A stretch of DNA of 64,000 nucleotides from an uncultured Flavobacteriaceae bacterium (GCA_947493175.1 CANLQD010000005.1:186001-250000), one strand, 5' to 3'; positions 51,954-62,611 are shown, counted from the stretch's first letter. Made by a program: numbers and translations. Notes: generated from the sequence alone by a model not told the origin.

Positions 51954-54900
51954 CTACTTCAACCCCAATTTAGTCATCCTATACTCTAGCGTTGTTGGTT
52001 TAATACCCAATAGTTTTGCAGCTCCCTTTTCTCCACGTATGCGCCACTTTGTCTTTTTTAGAACTTCCAGTATCGTTTCACGCTCTTTATTCTCCTGTTC
52101 TGCCTTAATGGCTTTAATATCAAAGTTCTCATAATCCTGTTCTTCTTTGGACACTCTTCTTTTTGGCTTTGCTGGTACCAATTCCCTAGCCCACGACAAT
52201 GCTTTTCCTTGGTTTAAAATACAAGCCTGCTCAACGAGATTTTCGAGTTCACGAATATTTCCTGGCCAGTAGTACTCTAGTAGCTCTTGCATAGACTTTT
52301 CTTTGATTCCTTTAAAATTTACATTAAGCTTGTTACAATATTTTTGTGCAAAAAATGTAGCTAAAAGCGGTATATCTTCAATACGCTCCCGTAATGCCGG
52401 CATACGAATAGGAAAAACATTCAATCGATAGTAAAGATCTGATCTGAACTCGCCTTTTTCCGATTCCTCTAATAAGTTCCTATTGGTGGCCGCTATAATG
52501 CGGACATCTACTTTAATGGTCTCGTTTCCGCCCAGCCGTTCAATCTCCTTTTCTTGGATCGCTCGTAGCAATTTGGCCTGCAGTTCTAGAGGCATTTCGC
52601 CAACTTCATCCAAAAATAAGGTACTCTTATTAGCGAGTTCAAATTTACCGATCCTGCGTTCAAAGGCTCCCGTAAAACTGCCTTTCTCGTGCCCGAAGAG
52701 CTCAGATTCTATTAATTCCTTAGGTAACGTTGCACAGTTGACCTTGACCATGGGTTTCTTTTTACGGTCGGATCTATTATGAATAGCGCGGGCTATCAAC
52801 TCCTTTCCCGTGCCTGTTTCCCCTTCGACCAATACGGTGGCATCGGTATGAGATACCATTTCTACACTTTTAAAGACCTCTCTTAACAAGGGGCTGTTTC
52901 CAATGATTTCCTCAAAATTATGTTCAATTTTGACCTCTTCTATAAGATAGTCCCTTTCCAATTTTAGCTCTTGATTCAGCTTTACAATTTGCTCTTTCTT
53001 GGTCAGGTTGTCCAAAGCAATACCTAATTGATCGGAAATGGATTTAAACAGAGGAATGTCCTTTTGCCGATACCCTTCCTTGTTCTTGGTCCAAAAACAC
53101 AACATCCCAATGGTGCGTTCAGAGTTTTTTAACGGCCCTCCGATAATAGACGTAAAGGGTTCTTTTTTGGTAAACTCAAAATCGGGATGGTCAAAGTGTT
53201 CGTACAATTTAGAAACTTCGTAAATAACAGGGGTTTTCTCAGCAAAATGTGCTGCCACCTTACTCATTTGTTTCCACCCTGACAGACCAGCATTATGTAT
53301 ATTCTCACTCACGTCGCTCACCTGGGCATAATCTATGATATAATCTTTTTCCAACTTGTTCTCGAAATCAAGGGCAAAAAAACCGACCTCCTCAAAAGGA
53401 AACACTTTTCTGATGATTCCGAACAAAATATTGATGAGCTCTTTCTCGGATGCAATAGCGCTAATTGCTTCACTGGTTTTTAACAGGTTTTCTACTTTTT
53501 GTTTTTCCTGCAATAGTTGCTCCTTGGCAAGTAAATCTCTGACCGCTAACGCGACTTGTTCGGATATTGCCTGAAAGAACGGAAAGTCCTTTTCTGAAAA
53601 AAAATCTTCTTGTTTCGCATTAAAACATAGCATCCCGAAGGTTTCTTTTCCACTGCGCAGTCCAATGCCTATGATTTGACGCAGGCCAGCACTATACATG
53701 ATTTCAAATTGCGGATGTGGCCATTTTTCCCCATCCTTTTTAATAGTAAAAAGTCGTGGATGGTCACCGGAAGATAGAAAATCGACAGCACTGTCTTTGT
53801 GCCTAAACCGACCTAGTAGATTGCTTGTTATGAGTTCCTTTTGCGAAATATCTTCATCTCCCAGAATAGCGATATCGTCCAATATCTCATAGTGCTCGTT
53901 TTGTTCTTTATCAATGATAAAAAGACCCGCCGAGTCAAATGGAAAGATAGGTTTAATAGTCTTAAAAATTACCTCGAGCAGTTCGCTTCTATTTTTAATC
54001 TTTGTGGCAGCAGTACTAATATTCAGAAGGTTTTCAAGTCGTTGTTTCTGTAAGAGCACCTCTTCATTGGCTACAATATTTTTCACGGCCAGCCCTACTT
54101 GTTCAGAAATTGTCTTAAAAAAACCAAAGTCGTCTTCGCTGAAAAAATTTTCTGTTTCTGAATTGACACAAAACATTCCGAACGTTTCATTGGCACTTTT
54201 AAGTGGAACACATAAAAGCTCTCGAAGACCAGCATTGTACATGACCTCAAGTTGTGGGTGCGGCCACTTTTTTCCATCCTTTTTAATATTGAAAACTATG
54301 GGTTCTCCAGTTCTGGTGACATAATCAATACCACTACCACTATGCTTAAAACTACCTAACAAGTTTTTTTCAATGAGTTCAACTTGCGTACTATCATTTG
54401 CACCTAAAATTTCAACCGCATCCAATAAATCATAATGAAGATCATTTTCAAAATCAATGATAAAAATTCCTGCCGTATTAAAAGGAAAGATGGGCTTAAT
54501 GGTCTCAAAAATTACTTTGAGTAGTTCACCTCTATTTTTAATCTTGGTGGCAGCAGTGCTAATTTTTAACAGATCCTCGATTCGCTTTTGTCTTAAAAGC
54601 AATTCTTCATTGGCCAAAATATTGCTTACAGCTACGGCCAGCTGGTCGGCAATGGCTGAAATCAATGGGAAATAGTCGTTACTATAGGTGTTGTACTCGT
54701 GTGCGTCGAGTATGATACTGCCAATTGTTTTACCTCCTGATTTTAATGGCGCATATAAGCATTCTTTCCAGTCAAAATCAAAAACACAGTCAGGGTGATT
54801 TTGCTTGATCTCATCAATGGATAAAATGCCTATGGTAGAAGTTACCTTTTTAACGAGACTATCCATAGCATGATACCCACCCAGACCAGCTTCTTCAAGT

Positions 54901-55673
54901 ATTTTATTGTGGTCTGTCTCTAGATAATTATCTAAAACCGCCCAATCTTGCCACTCTTCCTTTTCATTTAAAACGACTATGGCAACATCATCAATGGGTA
55001 TAATCGGCTTTATCTTTTTAAAAATTACCTGAAACAATTCTTTACGATCCTGAATAGTGGCTACGGCCTCGCTGATGCCCAACAGGGTTTCTTTGAACCG
55101 TTTTTCCTCCAGCAGTTGTTCATCGGCCACTAGATTACTCACTGCGATAGCAAGCTGGTTGCCGATCGCCTCAAATAGCTTAAAATCTTTTTCGGAATAA
55201 AAACCTTCTTCTTTGCTGTTAAAACAGAAGAAGCCTATTTTTTTGTCATTGACAATGAGTGGTCCAACGATCATTTCCTTCAGACCATGTGCTTTCATCA
55301 ATTCCCACTGAGGATGTGGATAAATTTCGGATTGAGCCTCTATGCTGAAGATGGTCGGGGCATCCGCATAGAAAAAAGTATCGGGATGGTTTCCACTATA
55401 TGCAAAGGGTCCCAACAGGTCGTTTGTTGCCAAAAAATCCTGTAAGTCACTTTGATTTAGCACGCCCTCTTCTAAAATTTCATAAAACACATCCCTATCG
55501 TGGTCGATCACGAAAAGTCCGGCTTCATCAAACGGGAAGATGGGCTTTATGATGTCATAAATCGTTCTTAATAAATCTTTACTGGTGATATTATTAAGTA
55601 AAGCGGTGCTTATTTTAAGCAACTCTTTAGCGTATAATTTGTCACTACTTCCTTTTTTCTTCGGCGTGGCCAT
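51954..55673 (-). CDS. Sigma-54-dependent activator with five GAF domains
   Basis: 1239 residues. Five tandem GAF units, each starting with a line like LLNISTAATKIKNR and containing IKPIFPF-type strands, fill about residues 20-920. Then comes an AAA+ sigma-54 interaction domain with GETGTGKE (Walker A) and ELFGHEKGSFTGAF, in which the usual GAFTGA loop reads GSFTGA. A Fis-type helix-turn-helix closes the protein (AAKLLGIKPTTLEYRMTKLG). It activates RpoN promoters after signal binding. Divergent from the molybdenum-hydroxylase genes. Confidence 0.9.
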   Translation of the reverse strand: MATPKKKGSSDKLYAKELLKISTALLNNITSKDLLRTIYDIIKPIFPFDEAGLFVIDHDRDVFYEILEEGVLNQSDLQDFLATNDLLGPFAYSGNHPDTFFYADAPTIFSIEAQSEIYPHPQWELMKAHGLKEMIVGPLIVNDKKIGFFCFNSKEEGFYSEKDFKLFEAIGNQLAIAVSNLVADEQLLEEKRFKETLLGISEAVATIQDRKELFQVIFKKIKPIIPIDDVAIVVLNEKEEWQDWAVLDNYLETDHNKILEEAGLGGYHAMDSLVKKVTSTIGILSIDEIKQNHPDCVFDFDWKECLYAPLKSGGKTIGSIILDAHEYNTYSNDYFPLISAIADQLAVAVSNILANEELLLRQKRIEDLLKISTAATKIKNRGELLKVIFETIKPIFPFNTAGIFIIDFENDLHYDLLDAVEILGANDSTQVELIEKNLLGSFKHSGSGIDYVTRTGEPIVFNIKKDGKKWPHPQLEVMYNAGLRELLCVPLKSANETFGMFCVNSETENFFSEDDFGFFKTISEQVGLAVKNIVANEEVLLQKQRLENLLNISTAATKIKNRSELLEVIFKTIKPIFPFDSAGLFIIDKEQNEHYEILDDIAILGDEDISQKELITSNLLGRFRHKDSAVDFLSSGDHPRLFTIKKDGEKWPHPQFEIMYSAGLRQIIGIGLRSGKETFGMLCFNAKQEDFFSEKDFPFFQAISEQVALAVRDLLAKEQLLQEKQKVENLLKTSEAISAIASEKELINILFGIIRKVFPFEEVGFFALDFENKLEKDYIIDYAQVSDVSENIHNAGLSGWKQMSKVAAHFAEKTPVIYEVSKLYEHFDHPDFEFTKKEPFTSIIGGPLKNSERTIGMLCFWTKNKEGYRQKDIPLFKSISDQLGIALDNLTKKEQIVKLNQELKLERDYLIEEVKIEHNFEEIIGNSPLLREVFKSVEMVSHTDATVLVEGETGTGKELIARAIHNRSDRKKKPMVKVNCATLPKELIESELFGHEKGSFTGAFERRIGKFELANKSTLFLDEVGEMPLELQAKLLRAIQEKEIERLGGNETIKVDVRIIAATNRNLLEESEKGEFRSDLYYRLNVFPIRMPALRERIEDIPLLATFFAQKYCNKLNVNFKGIKEKSMQELLEYYWPGNIRELENLVEQACILNQGKALSWARELVPAKPKRRVSKEEQDYENFDIKAIKAEQENKERETILEVLKKTKWRIRGEKGAAKLLGIKPTTLEYRMTKLGLK

Positions 55674-55777
55674 TTTAATTTTTTTACAAAACTATTAAAT
55701 AAAATCATAAAATCTCCAAAAAATTGGATTTTTAAATATTTCTATTAATCGAAAACGTAATTAGAACTTAGTGAATA

Positions 55778-55854
55778 AATCAATTTATATAATTGATTAT
55801 TAGAGATTTAAAATGTTTTTTTAATCAACATTCTTCATTGGCACGATTCTAGGA
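55778..55854 (+). promoter_or_regulatory. Candidate sigma-54 promoter and upstream dyad
   Basis: TTGGCACG (55838-55845) is a perfect -24 element; the -12 area reads TAGGA at the right distance (10 bases between the GG and GG), whereas TTGCA is expected. Upstream, AATCAATT-tatat-AATTGATT (55778-55798) is a possible activator site. The AT-rich rest of 55674-56035 shows no gene. Confidence 0.4.
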
Positions 55855-56035
55855 AAGCACGAACAATATAGTAGGTGATTAAAAATGAAAAGAGAAACCA
55901 CCCGATTGACTTAGACCACTAATATTGGTTACTAAGAAATAAGATGTTTGTCAACTATAATAATCTTAAGAGTATAAAATCAAAATACTAATAGACATAC
56001 AAACCTTAATTAATTTAAAATCTAAAAACAACAAC

Positions 56036-57280
56036 ATGCATTCAATACTAAAAGTCAAACCTCTATTAATGATAGCATTTTTATCATTAATGATATCTGA
56101 ATCTAGTTCAGGTCAAGTAGGAAAACCGGAACCATTTAAAATCAATATTCCACAAGAAAAGCTAAATCGAGTATTGACACAATTTGAAACCGCAAAATTT
56201 CCGGATAAGCTTGCCGATGGTGCATGGAATCTAGGTACCAGCAGTAATTTTATGGAAACCTTTAGAACCTTTGTTCTGAAAGAGTATAATTGGCGTACCG
56301 AAGAGACAGCTCTGAACAAATTTGACCAATTTAAAGTGAACATAGATGGTTATACGATTCACTATTACCATGTTAAAGGGGAAGGCGATAATCCTAGACC
56401 TGTAATTTTATCCCACGGCTGGCCAGGATCTGTATTCGAATTTTTAAACATCATAGAGCGGTTGACACAACCTTCTAAATTTGGTGGTAATCCAGAAGAT
56501 GCCCTTACGGTGATTATTCCATCTGTTCCAGGTTTCGGCTGGTCCACCTTGGCAGAAAATAAGGTGATAGGGCCAAAAACTACGGCAGATCTATATCACA
56601 AATTGATGACCCAAGTTCTGGGGTATCAAAAATTTGGCGCCCAAGGTGGTGATATTGGATCATTAATTGTTTCGCAATTGGCGGCAAGGTATCCGGAAAA
56701 TGTAGTGGGCCTTCATATGAACATTATTCCATGGGATTGGAAACAACCCGAAAATCGTACTCCGGAAGAACAGGCGTGGTTTGATGAGGGCCAGAAATTT
56801 CAAAGGGCCCAATTCGACTACTTCTTTATGCAGGCGCAAGAACCTACTACGGTTGCTTTCGCACTTCATGATAATCCGGTGGGTATTGCCGGGTGGATAT
56901 TGGATAAGGCCTATTCATGGACAGACCATGACGGGGATCTTACCACCGCCATTTCGATGAAAGATCTGGCCACTTTCGTGATGATCTATGCCCTTACCGA
57001 TACCATAGACAGTTCGGTATGGTGGTACCATGGAATTTTCACAGAAAATAATGGGATATTTCATCCCACTCCTGGAAAAAAAGTAAACGTTCCCACTGCC
57101 TTTGCCAATTTCCCAAAGGATTTGAAGAACGCGATGCCCCCACGCTCTTGGGTGGAAGACGAATACCAAATTGTACGGTGGACAGAAATGTCTGGTGGAG
57201 GTCATTTCGCTGCAGTAGAAAAACCAGAGCTATTTGTTAAGGATCTACTTGAATTCTTTAGCACGGACATTGAAAAATAA
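56036..57280 (+). CDS. Secreted epoxide hydrolase (EHN-type alpha/beta hydrolase)
   Basis: 414 residues with a signal peptide (MHSILKVKPLLMIAFLSLMI). An N-terminal EHN segment (FKINIPQEKLNRVLTQFETA and WRTEETALNKFDQF) precedes the core: oxyanion motif HGWPGS, nucleophile in AQGGDIGS and catalytic histidine in GGHFAAVEKPE. It opens epoxides to diols. It is the first gene of the plus-strand run and would prepare or remove an intermediate of the molybdenum-hydroxylase pathway; the substrate is unknown. Confidence 0.88.
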   Translation: MHSILKVKPLLMIAFLSLMISESSSGQVGKPEPFKINIPQEKLNRVLTQFETAKFPDKLADGAWNLGTSSNFMETFRTFVLKEYNWRTEETALNKFDQFKVNIDGYTIHYYHVKGEGDNPRPVILSHGWPGSVFEFLNIIERLTQPSKFGGNPEDALTVIIPSVPGFGWSTLAENKVIGPKTTADLYHKLMTQVLGYQKFGAQGGDIGSLIVSQLAARYPENVVGLHMNIIPWDWKQPENRTPEEQAWFDEGQKFQRAQFDYFFMQAQEPTTVAFALHDNPVGIAGWILDKAYSWTDHDGDLTTAISMKDLATFVMIYALTDTIDSSVWWYHGIFTENNGIFHPTPGKKVNVPTAFANFPKDLKNAMPPRSWVEDEYQIVRWTEMSGGGHFAAVEKPELFVKDLLEFFSTDIEK

Positions 57281-57310
57281 AACAAACAATTTAATTATAT
57301 GTAACGAAGA

Positions 57311-58108
57311 ATGAATTTTAAAGTCGCAAGGTTAAAGATAAAATGCTTTGGCATCCAACTTTTGGTTGCGATCTTTTTTTTAGTGGATGTTAATGCTCAA
57401 AACACTTCTGTGGTAAGGGATAGCTTAGCATGGACATACGACATAACCGCTTCTGGATTTATTAGTGATGACGGTAATCAGCGGGTATTATTTAATAACC
57501 TAGGTGTATTTACTGTAGGTAATACAACATGGTCCGATCGTGTGGTAATGAACTATCAGGTAGGAAAAGTAAGGAGGGAAATTAAAGAAAATGACTTTTT
57601 TGCGTATAACATTTTCAGGTTGCACCCTGAAGACAAATACTTTCCACTGGCTTTAGCAGGGCTCGAATTAAGTAAAACCAGAGCTATCGATTTTAGATGG
57701 TTCGCAGGTATTGGTGGTGGCATACACCTCATGGATAAAGAGAGTCTTAAGTTAGAGTTTACAACCACAATCATATACCAGAGGACTAACTATGATTTAG
57801 CCTTTAACGATGCCATAAATGGCACAGTAGAAGACACTAAAAATGTTTGGAGGATTACTCCTCGGCTATTTGGTTTTACTCAATTTTTGAAAGGACCGAG
57901 ATTTGAATACGAATGTTGGGTTCAACCCTCCTTGGAAAAATTGGAAGATTATCATGTCTATGGAAATTTTGCGCTCCTAGTTCCTGTAATCGAAAAGCTT
58001 TTTGTCAGGCTTGGATGGATTATGACCTATGAATCCATAGTTGCACCTTCTAGCCCTAAGTTTGACTCTATTATCAACATTGGTTTAACCTTTAAAAACG
58101 GTAAATAA
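57311..58108 (+). CDS. DUF481-like outer-membrane beta-barrel protein
   Basis: 265 residues; signal peptide ending near VDVNAQ. The rest alternates in short amphipathic strands (DITASGFISDDGNQRVLF, YHVYGNFALLVPVIEKLF, IINIGLTFKNG with terminal aromatic-like ending), fitting a small outer-membrane barrel of DUF481 type. It may help substrate entry. It lies 30 bases after the epoxide hydrolase gene. Confidence 0.6.
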   Translation: MNFKVARLKIKCFGIQLLVAIFFLVDVNAQNTSVVRDSLAWTYDITASGFISDDGNQRVLFNNLGVFTVGNTTWSDRVVMNYQVGKVRREIKENDFFAYNIFRLHPEDKYFPLALAGLELSKTRAIDFRWFAGIGGGIHLMDKESLKLEFTTTIIYQRTNYDLAFNDAINGTVEDTKNVWRITPRLFGFTQFLKGPRFEYECWVQPSLEKLEDYHVYGNFALLVPVIEKLFVRLGWIMTYESIVAPSSPKFDSIINIGLTFKNGK

Positions 58109-58110
58109 GA

Positions 58111-58782
58111 ATGAATTTATTTTTTAAAAAAACAGCATCAGTCAAAAACCCAAAATGGCAAAGACCAGTTTTATTAGCCGCAATATGCCTAGTACTGTTA
58201 CTAAGTATGGTGAGGTGTAAATCAAACAATAACAACAATGGTTATGTCTCAATAGATAAAAAATCAGTTAAAGAAGAATCATTAAGACACTTCGAAGAGA
58301 TAACCAAGGTATTGCAACATCCTAGATGTATCAACTGTCATCCAAACGATAACTATCCGAGACAAGGAGACGATATGCACAAGCATCTTTTCAATGTGCA
58401 ACGTGGACCTGATGATAGAGGAATTACCGGAATGAAATGTACAAGCTGTCATCAGGCTTCCAATAACTTGATTTCTGGAGTACCAGGAGCTCCACAACCT
58501 AATGATTCCTTAGCATCACGATGGCATCTGGCCCCACTCTCAATGGGTTGGATTGGGTTGGATGATGCTGAACTGGGAGCTCGTCTGCTAGATAAGAAAC
58601 AAAACGGAAATATGTCGCCAAAGGATTTGGTAGAACATATGACAGATGACCCCTTGGTGTTATGGGCTTGGGATCCCGGACCGGGTCGCGAACCAATACC
58701 AATTCCACACGATGAATTTGTGGAGATATTGGAAAAATGGCTGGAAACCGGAGCTGAAGTACCAAAAAAAAATAAAGATTGA
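58111..58782 (+). CDS. Membrane-anchored diheme c-type cytochrome
   Basis: 223 residues. One N-terminal hydrophobic segment (VLLAAICLVLLLSMV), then two haem-binding C-x-x-C-H motifs: CINCH near 70 and CTSCH near 111. It resides in the periplasm and could carry electrons from the molybdenum hydroxylase to the respiratory chain. It starts 3 bases after the preceding gene and abuts the hydroxylase gene. Confidence 0.85.
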   Translation: MNLFFKKTASVKNPKWQRPVLLAAICLVLLLSMVRCKSNNNNNGYVSIDKKSVKEESLRHFEEITKVLQHPRCINCHPNDNYPRQGDDMHKHLFNVQRGPDDRGITGMKCTSCHQASNNLISGVPGAPQPNDSLASRWHLAPLSMGWIGLDDAELGARLLDKKQNGNMSPKDLVEHMTDDPLVLWAWDPGPGREPIPIPHDEFVEILEKWLETGAEVPKKNKD

Positions 58783-58787
58783 CAATT

Positions 58788-61055
58788 ATGAAATCAAACA
58801 AAAAAATAAACATAACAAAAGTTTCTCGTCGAAGTTTTCTAAAAACTACAGGTTTAGCAACAGGTGGGCTTCTGCTTCAAGGGTTTTATTTACCTCTAGG
58901 AGAAGATAACTCAGTAGCTCAAATTACTTTAAATGCTTTTGTGAAAATTGGTAAAGACAATCAGGTTACACTTGTCTCTCATCAAGCAGAAATGGGTCAG
59001 GGAATCAGGACTACCTTACCCGCAATCCTTGCAGATGAATTGGACGCTGACTGGACCAAAGTAAATATCGAAAGAGGTCTTACAGATCCTGCTTTTCAAA
59101 ATCCAAAATTCAATTTTCAGTTTACGGGTAATGCTGAAAGTGTTAGAGCCTTTCATGATGTATTGCGAATGACCGCTGCAACCGCACGAGAAATGCTGAA
59201 AGAAGCTGCTGCTTTAGAGTGGAAAGTATCAGTTGACAAACTTTCCACCAACAACAGCTATATATTTCTTAAGGGAACTAACAAAAAAGCCCCTTATGGT
59301 GATTTTGTAGAAAGAGCGAACACGCTTAAACCACCCAAAAACCCGCCACTAAAAAAACCTAGTGAGTGGAAATTAGTTGGAAATAAATCACTGCCTAGAG
59401 TAGATATTCCTGATAAGGTTACTGGTCGGGCTGAATTTGGTATTGATGTTGAACGTCCAGGAATGGTCTATGCGGTCATTGAAATGTGTCCATATTTTGG
59501 AGGAAAGATAAAAGAGATTAGGGAGAATAATGTACGAAATATGCCTGGTTTTATTGACTTAGTTAGAATGCCAGTTGCAAACCCCGTAGTAGCTTACCGC
59601 CCTGGATTTCCAAAAAAAGAGGGTGTTGTAGTAGTAGCCAAAAGCTATTGGCAAGCGAGAAAGGCATTAGATTCAATAACCATTATTTACGATTCAGGAC
59701 CAAATAGAAAGATGGATAGTGATTCTTTGTACGGCATTTATGAGAAAAAGATGTCTGGCTCTGAATGGTTCGAGACCTTAAATGAAGGTAGTTCTGAAAC
59801 TATCCTAAATGCATCCAAAAACACTCATGAAGCTCAATATTATAGTGCCTGGCAAAGTCATGCCACTATGGAACCTATGAATGCTACCGCCGAGGTAAGA
59901 GGAAATAAAGTAGAGGTTTGGGCACCTACTCAAGGTCAAGAAATGGCAGAGATTTTAATATCTCAGGAATTCGGATTTGCTAAAGAAAATATTACCATCA
60001 ATCGCACCTATTTAGGAGGTGGTTTTGGAAGAAGATTGCTAGCCGATTATATCTATCAGGCTGTTTTTGTTGCACAAAAAATCCAAAAACCGGTTAAATT
60101 ACTATGGTCCAGGGAGGATGATATGCAGCATGACTTCTATAGACCAGGAGTAATGCAAAGTATAAAGGCATCTTTGAACAAAGAGGGCTATCCTACTGCA
60201 TTAGACTTAAAACTAATATCACCATCTGTAATCCAAGCGGCAACAGCTATTGCTTATGTATTTGAAGGAGAAGATTTTTCAATTATAGAAGGTGCTAAAG
60301 AAACACCTTATCATTTTCCCAACTATCGAATGCGCACCCATTTATTACGAATTCCACCTCCTGCCTCGGTTTGGAGAACAACTGGCTATGGCCCAAACGT
60401 TTTTGCCGTGGAGTGTTTTATAGATGAATTGGCATCAAAAAAGAAAATAGACCCCATCACTTATCGAAAAAAATTAGTGGTTGAAAAACGCTCAAAAACG
60501 GTACTAGATGTAGTGGCTAAAGCCTCGAACTGGTATGGTCCGAAAAAGAAAGGCCATTATCATGGAGTTGCTATTACACATTCTTTTGAATCCTTTGTCG
60601 CACAAGTAGTGGAGATCTCAATAGATTCCTATGGAATACTAGACATACATCAGATAACTACAGCTATAGATTGTGGTACTGTACTGGATGTAGGGATATC
60701 AAAAGCATCAATAGAAAGTGGTATTGTTTGGGGGTTGACCGCAGCATTAACTTCTGAAATAAATTTTAAAGATGGTCGAACAGCTGAAAGTAATTTTAAC
60801 GATTATACCATATTGGCAATGGCTGAATTTAATCCTAAAATAGAAACAGTTTTTGTAAACAGTGGTGAAAAAATAGGCGGTATTGCAGAGTCAGGACCTA
60901 TTTGTACTGCTCCCGCACTTTGTAATGCCATATTCGCAGCAACTGGAGAACGCTTCAGAAATTTACCATTAAAAAAGCATGGTATTTATACACGCTATTA
61001 TTCAGAATTTCTTCCCATTTCACAAAAACCCATTAAAAAATTTACAGCATTATGA
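58788..61055 (+). CDS. Molybdopterin-binding subunit of a xanthine-dehydrogenase-family hydroxylase (IorB-like)
   Basis: About 755 residues; I prefer the ATG at 58788 to the TTG at 58779. A Tat signal SRRSFLKTTG directs the folded enzyme to the periplasm. Family motifs: QAEMGQGIRT, GGGFGRR in the molybdopterin region, WRTTGYGPNVFAVE and GGIAESGP near the active-site glutamate. IorB-type enzymes hydroxylate aldehydes or N-heteroaromatics. It overlaps the 2Fe-2S subunit gene by ATGA and feeds electrons to it. Confidence 0.92.
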   Translation: MKSNKKINITKVSRRSFLKTTGLATGGLLLQGFYLPLGEDNSVAQITLNAFVKIGKDNQVTLVSHQAEMGQGIRTTLPAILADELDADWTKVNIERGLTDPAFQNPKFNFQFTGNAESVRAFHDVLRMTAATAREMLKEAAALEWKVSVDKLSTNNSYIFLKGTNKKAPYGDFVERANTLKPPKNPPLKKPSEWKLVGNKSLPRVDIPDKVTGRAEFGIDVERPGMVYAVIEMCPYFGGKIKEIRENNVRNMPGFIDLVRMPVANPVVAYRPGFPKKEGVVVVAKSYWQARKALDSITIIYDSGPNRKMDSDSLYGIYEKKMSGSEWFETLNEGSSETILNASKNTHEAQYYSAWQSHATMEPMNATAEVRGNKVEVWAPTQGQEMAEILISQEFGFAKENITINRTYLGGGFGRRLLADYIYQAVFVAQKIQKPVKLLWSREDDMQHDFYRPGVMQSIKASLNKEGYPTALDLKLISPSVIQAATAIAYVFEGEDFSIIEGAKETPYHFPNYRMRTHLLRIPPPASVWRTTGYGPNVFAVECFIDELASKKKIDPITYRKKLVVEKRSKTVLDVVAKASNWYGPKKKGHYHGVAITHSFESFVAQVVEISIDSYGILDIHQITTAIDCGTVLDVGISKASIESGIVWGLTAALTSEINFKDGRTAESNFNDYTILAMAEFNPKIETVFVNSGEKIGGIAESGPICTAPALCNAIFAATGERFRNLPLKKHGIYTRYYSEFLPISQKPIKKFTAL

Positions 61056-61519
61056 TAAAGTTTAAAATAAATGGCACAGTTACAGAAGTTAACGATGATC
61101 CCGAAACACCATTATTATGGGTGATTAGAGATAGCGTAGGTCTTAAGGGAACAAAATTTGGCTGTGGCAAGGCATTTTGTGGTGCTTGCTCAGTACATGT
61201 AGAAGACCAAGTGGTAAGGTCTTGTTCATTTCCTCTTAAGTATGCAGCAGGTAAATCAGTTACAACTATCGAGGGAATTTCTGATGGACAAGAATTACAT
61301 CCTGTACAAAAAGCTTGGATAGAAGAACAAGTACCTCAATGTGGATATTGTCAATCTGGTTTTATAATGTCAACCGTCAAACTGTTAGAAAAAAACCCAA
61401 ACCCAAGTGATGAAGATATTAATAACTCAATAACCAATCTATGTCGATGTGGAACTTATAGTCGAGTTAGGAAGGCCGTACATAAATCAGCTGAGTTAAT
61501 AAAAAAAGAACAGAATTAA
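61052..61519 (+). CDS. 2Fe-2S subunit of the molybdenum hydroxylase (IorA-like)
   Basis: 155 residues, the usual length. Two 2Fe-2S sites are complete: GCGKAFCGACSVHVE with VVRSC, and QCGYCQSGF with LCRCGTY. No signal peptide, so it is probably co-exported as a complex with the Tat-signalled large subunit. Confidence 0.95.
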   Translation: MIKFKINGTVTEVNDDPETPLLWVIRDSVGLKGTKFGCGKAFCGACSVHVEDQVVRSCSFPLKYAAGKSVTTIEGISDGQELHPVQKAWIEEQVPQCGYCQSGFIMSTVKLLEKNPNPSDEDINNSITNLCRCGTYSRVRKAVHKSAELIKKEQN

Positions 61520-61585
61520 AATTGAAAAACAAACCAACTTAGAATATGTAATCTGTTTTTTGATAACTAAATATACAAGGAACCC

Positions 61586-62611
61586 ATGAAATCATTTGAG
61601 TTAAAGAACATCTTAAACTTTTATCAAGATTCAGAAAACAAGGGAATCAAAACAGTTTTGGTCTCATTAGTTGGATTAGATGGTTCTTCTTACAGGAAAC
61701 AAGGAGTGAGAATGGCAATCGCTCAAGATGGTACTATGATGGGAGCCATAAGTGGCGGTTGTGTAGAAAAGCAGTTATACCGCAGTGCTCTTAGTGTTTT
61801 CGATAAAAATGTATCTAAGGTGATTTCCTATGATGGCAGATATAAATTAGGATGCGAAGGGTTTTTATACATTTTGATTGAGCCCTTTTATTTAGATAAG
61901 AACGATTTTTTATTAATTCTAAATGCAATTGAAAAAAGGGAATCTTTTGAAATCGTCTCTTTTTATAGAAAAATGGACGAAACTGAGGGGAATTTCGGGT
62001 CTTTGTTTTATATCAATGGGATAGAAATTTCAACTAACCCATATTTTATTTTTCCTGAAGAAAATTATTTTGAAAAGTTTAATCAGACTATCAATCCCGA
62101 TATTCAGCTTGTCATTATCGGCTCTGAACACGATGCGATAAAACTTTGTAGAGCTGCTTCATTTTTAGGTTGGAATGTTATCGTTATAACATCTATTAAA
62201 AATACTGAAAGCGGAATTAATTTCCTTGGTGCAAAAGCCATAAAATTTGAAACCCCTGAAACAATCAACTTTAATTTTATTGATTCATATACATCAGTTG
62301 TATTAATGACACATAGTTTCTCTCAAGACTTTCAATACTTGTTGAAACTAGCTCACGCAGAACCCAAATACATAGGGATATTGGGCTCTGCCAAACGGAA
62401 AATGCAATTAGAAAATCAGATACTGGATTTTTTACCAAATGCAGAGTTATCTTTTTTAGACAGTCTCTATAGTCCCGCAGGGTTAGCTATAAATGCAGAA
62501 ACCCCTGAAGAAATAGCTGTTTCAATAATAGCCGAAATAACATCAATAATGAGTAACAAACCTGTTGTAAATCCGCATGTTAAAAATGCAAAAAACAATA
62601 AAATAGCTTGA
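61586..62611 (+). CDS. xdhC: XdhC/CoxI-family cofactor insertion protein
   Basis: 341 residues. The N-terminal XdhC motif GSSYRKQGVRMAIAQDG, GAISGGCVE, and the C-terminal nucleotide-binding domain (YIGILGSAKRK, SPAGLAINAETPEEIAVSI) are typical. XdhC proteins mature and insert the molybdenum cofactor. Clustered with the enzyme it serves. Confidence 0.93.
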   Translation: MKSFELKNILNFYQDSENKGIKTVLVSLVGLDGSSYRKQGVRMAIAQDGTMMGAISGGCVEKQLYRSALSVFDKNVSKVISYDGRYKLGCEGFLYILIEPFYLDKNDFLLILNAIEKRESFEIVSFYRKMDETEGNFGSLFYINGIEISTNPYFIFPEENYFEKFNQTINPDIQLVIIGSEHDAIKLCRAASFLGWNVIVITSIKNTESGINFLGAKAIKFETPETINFNFIDSYTSVVLMTHSFSQDFQYLLKLAHAEPKYIGILGSAKRKMQLENQILDFLPNAELSFLDSLYSPAGLAINAETPEEIAVSIIAEITSIMSNKPVVNPHVKNAKNNKIA

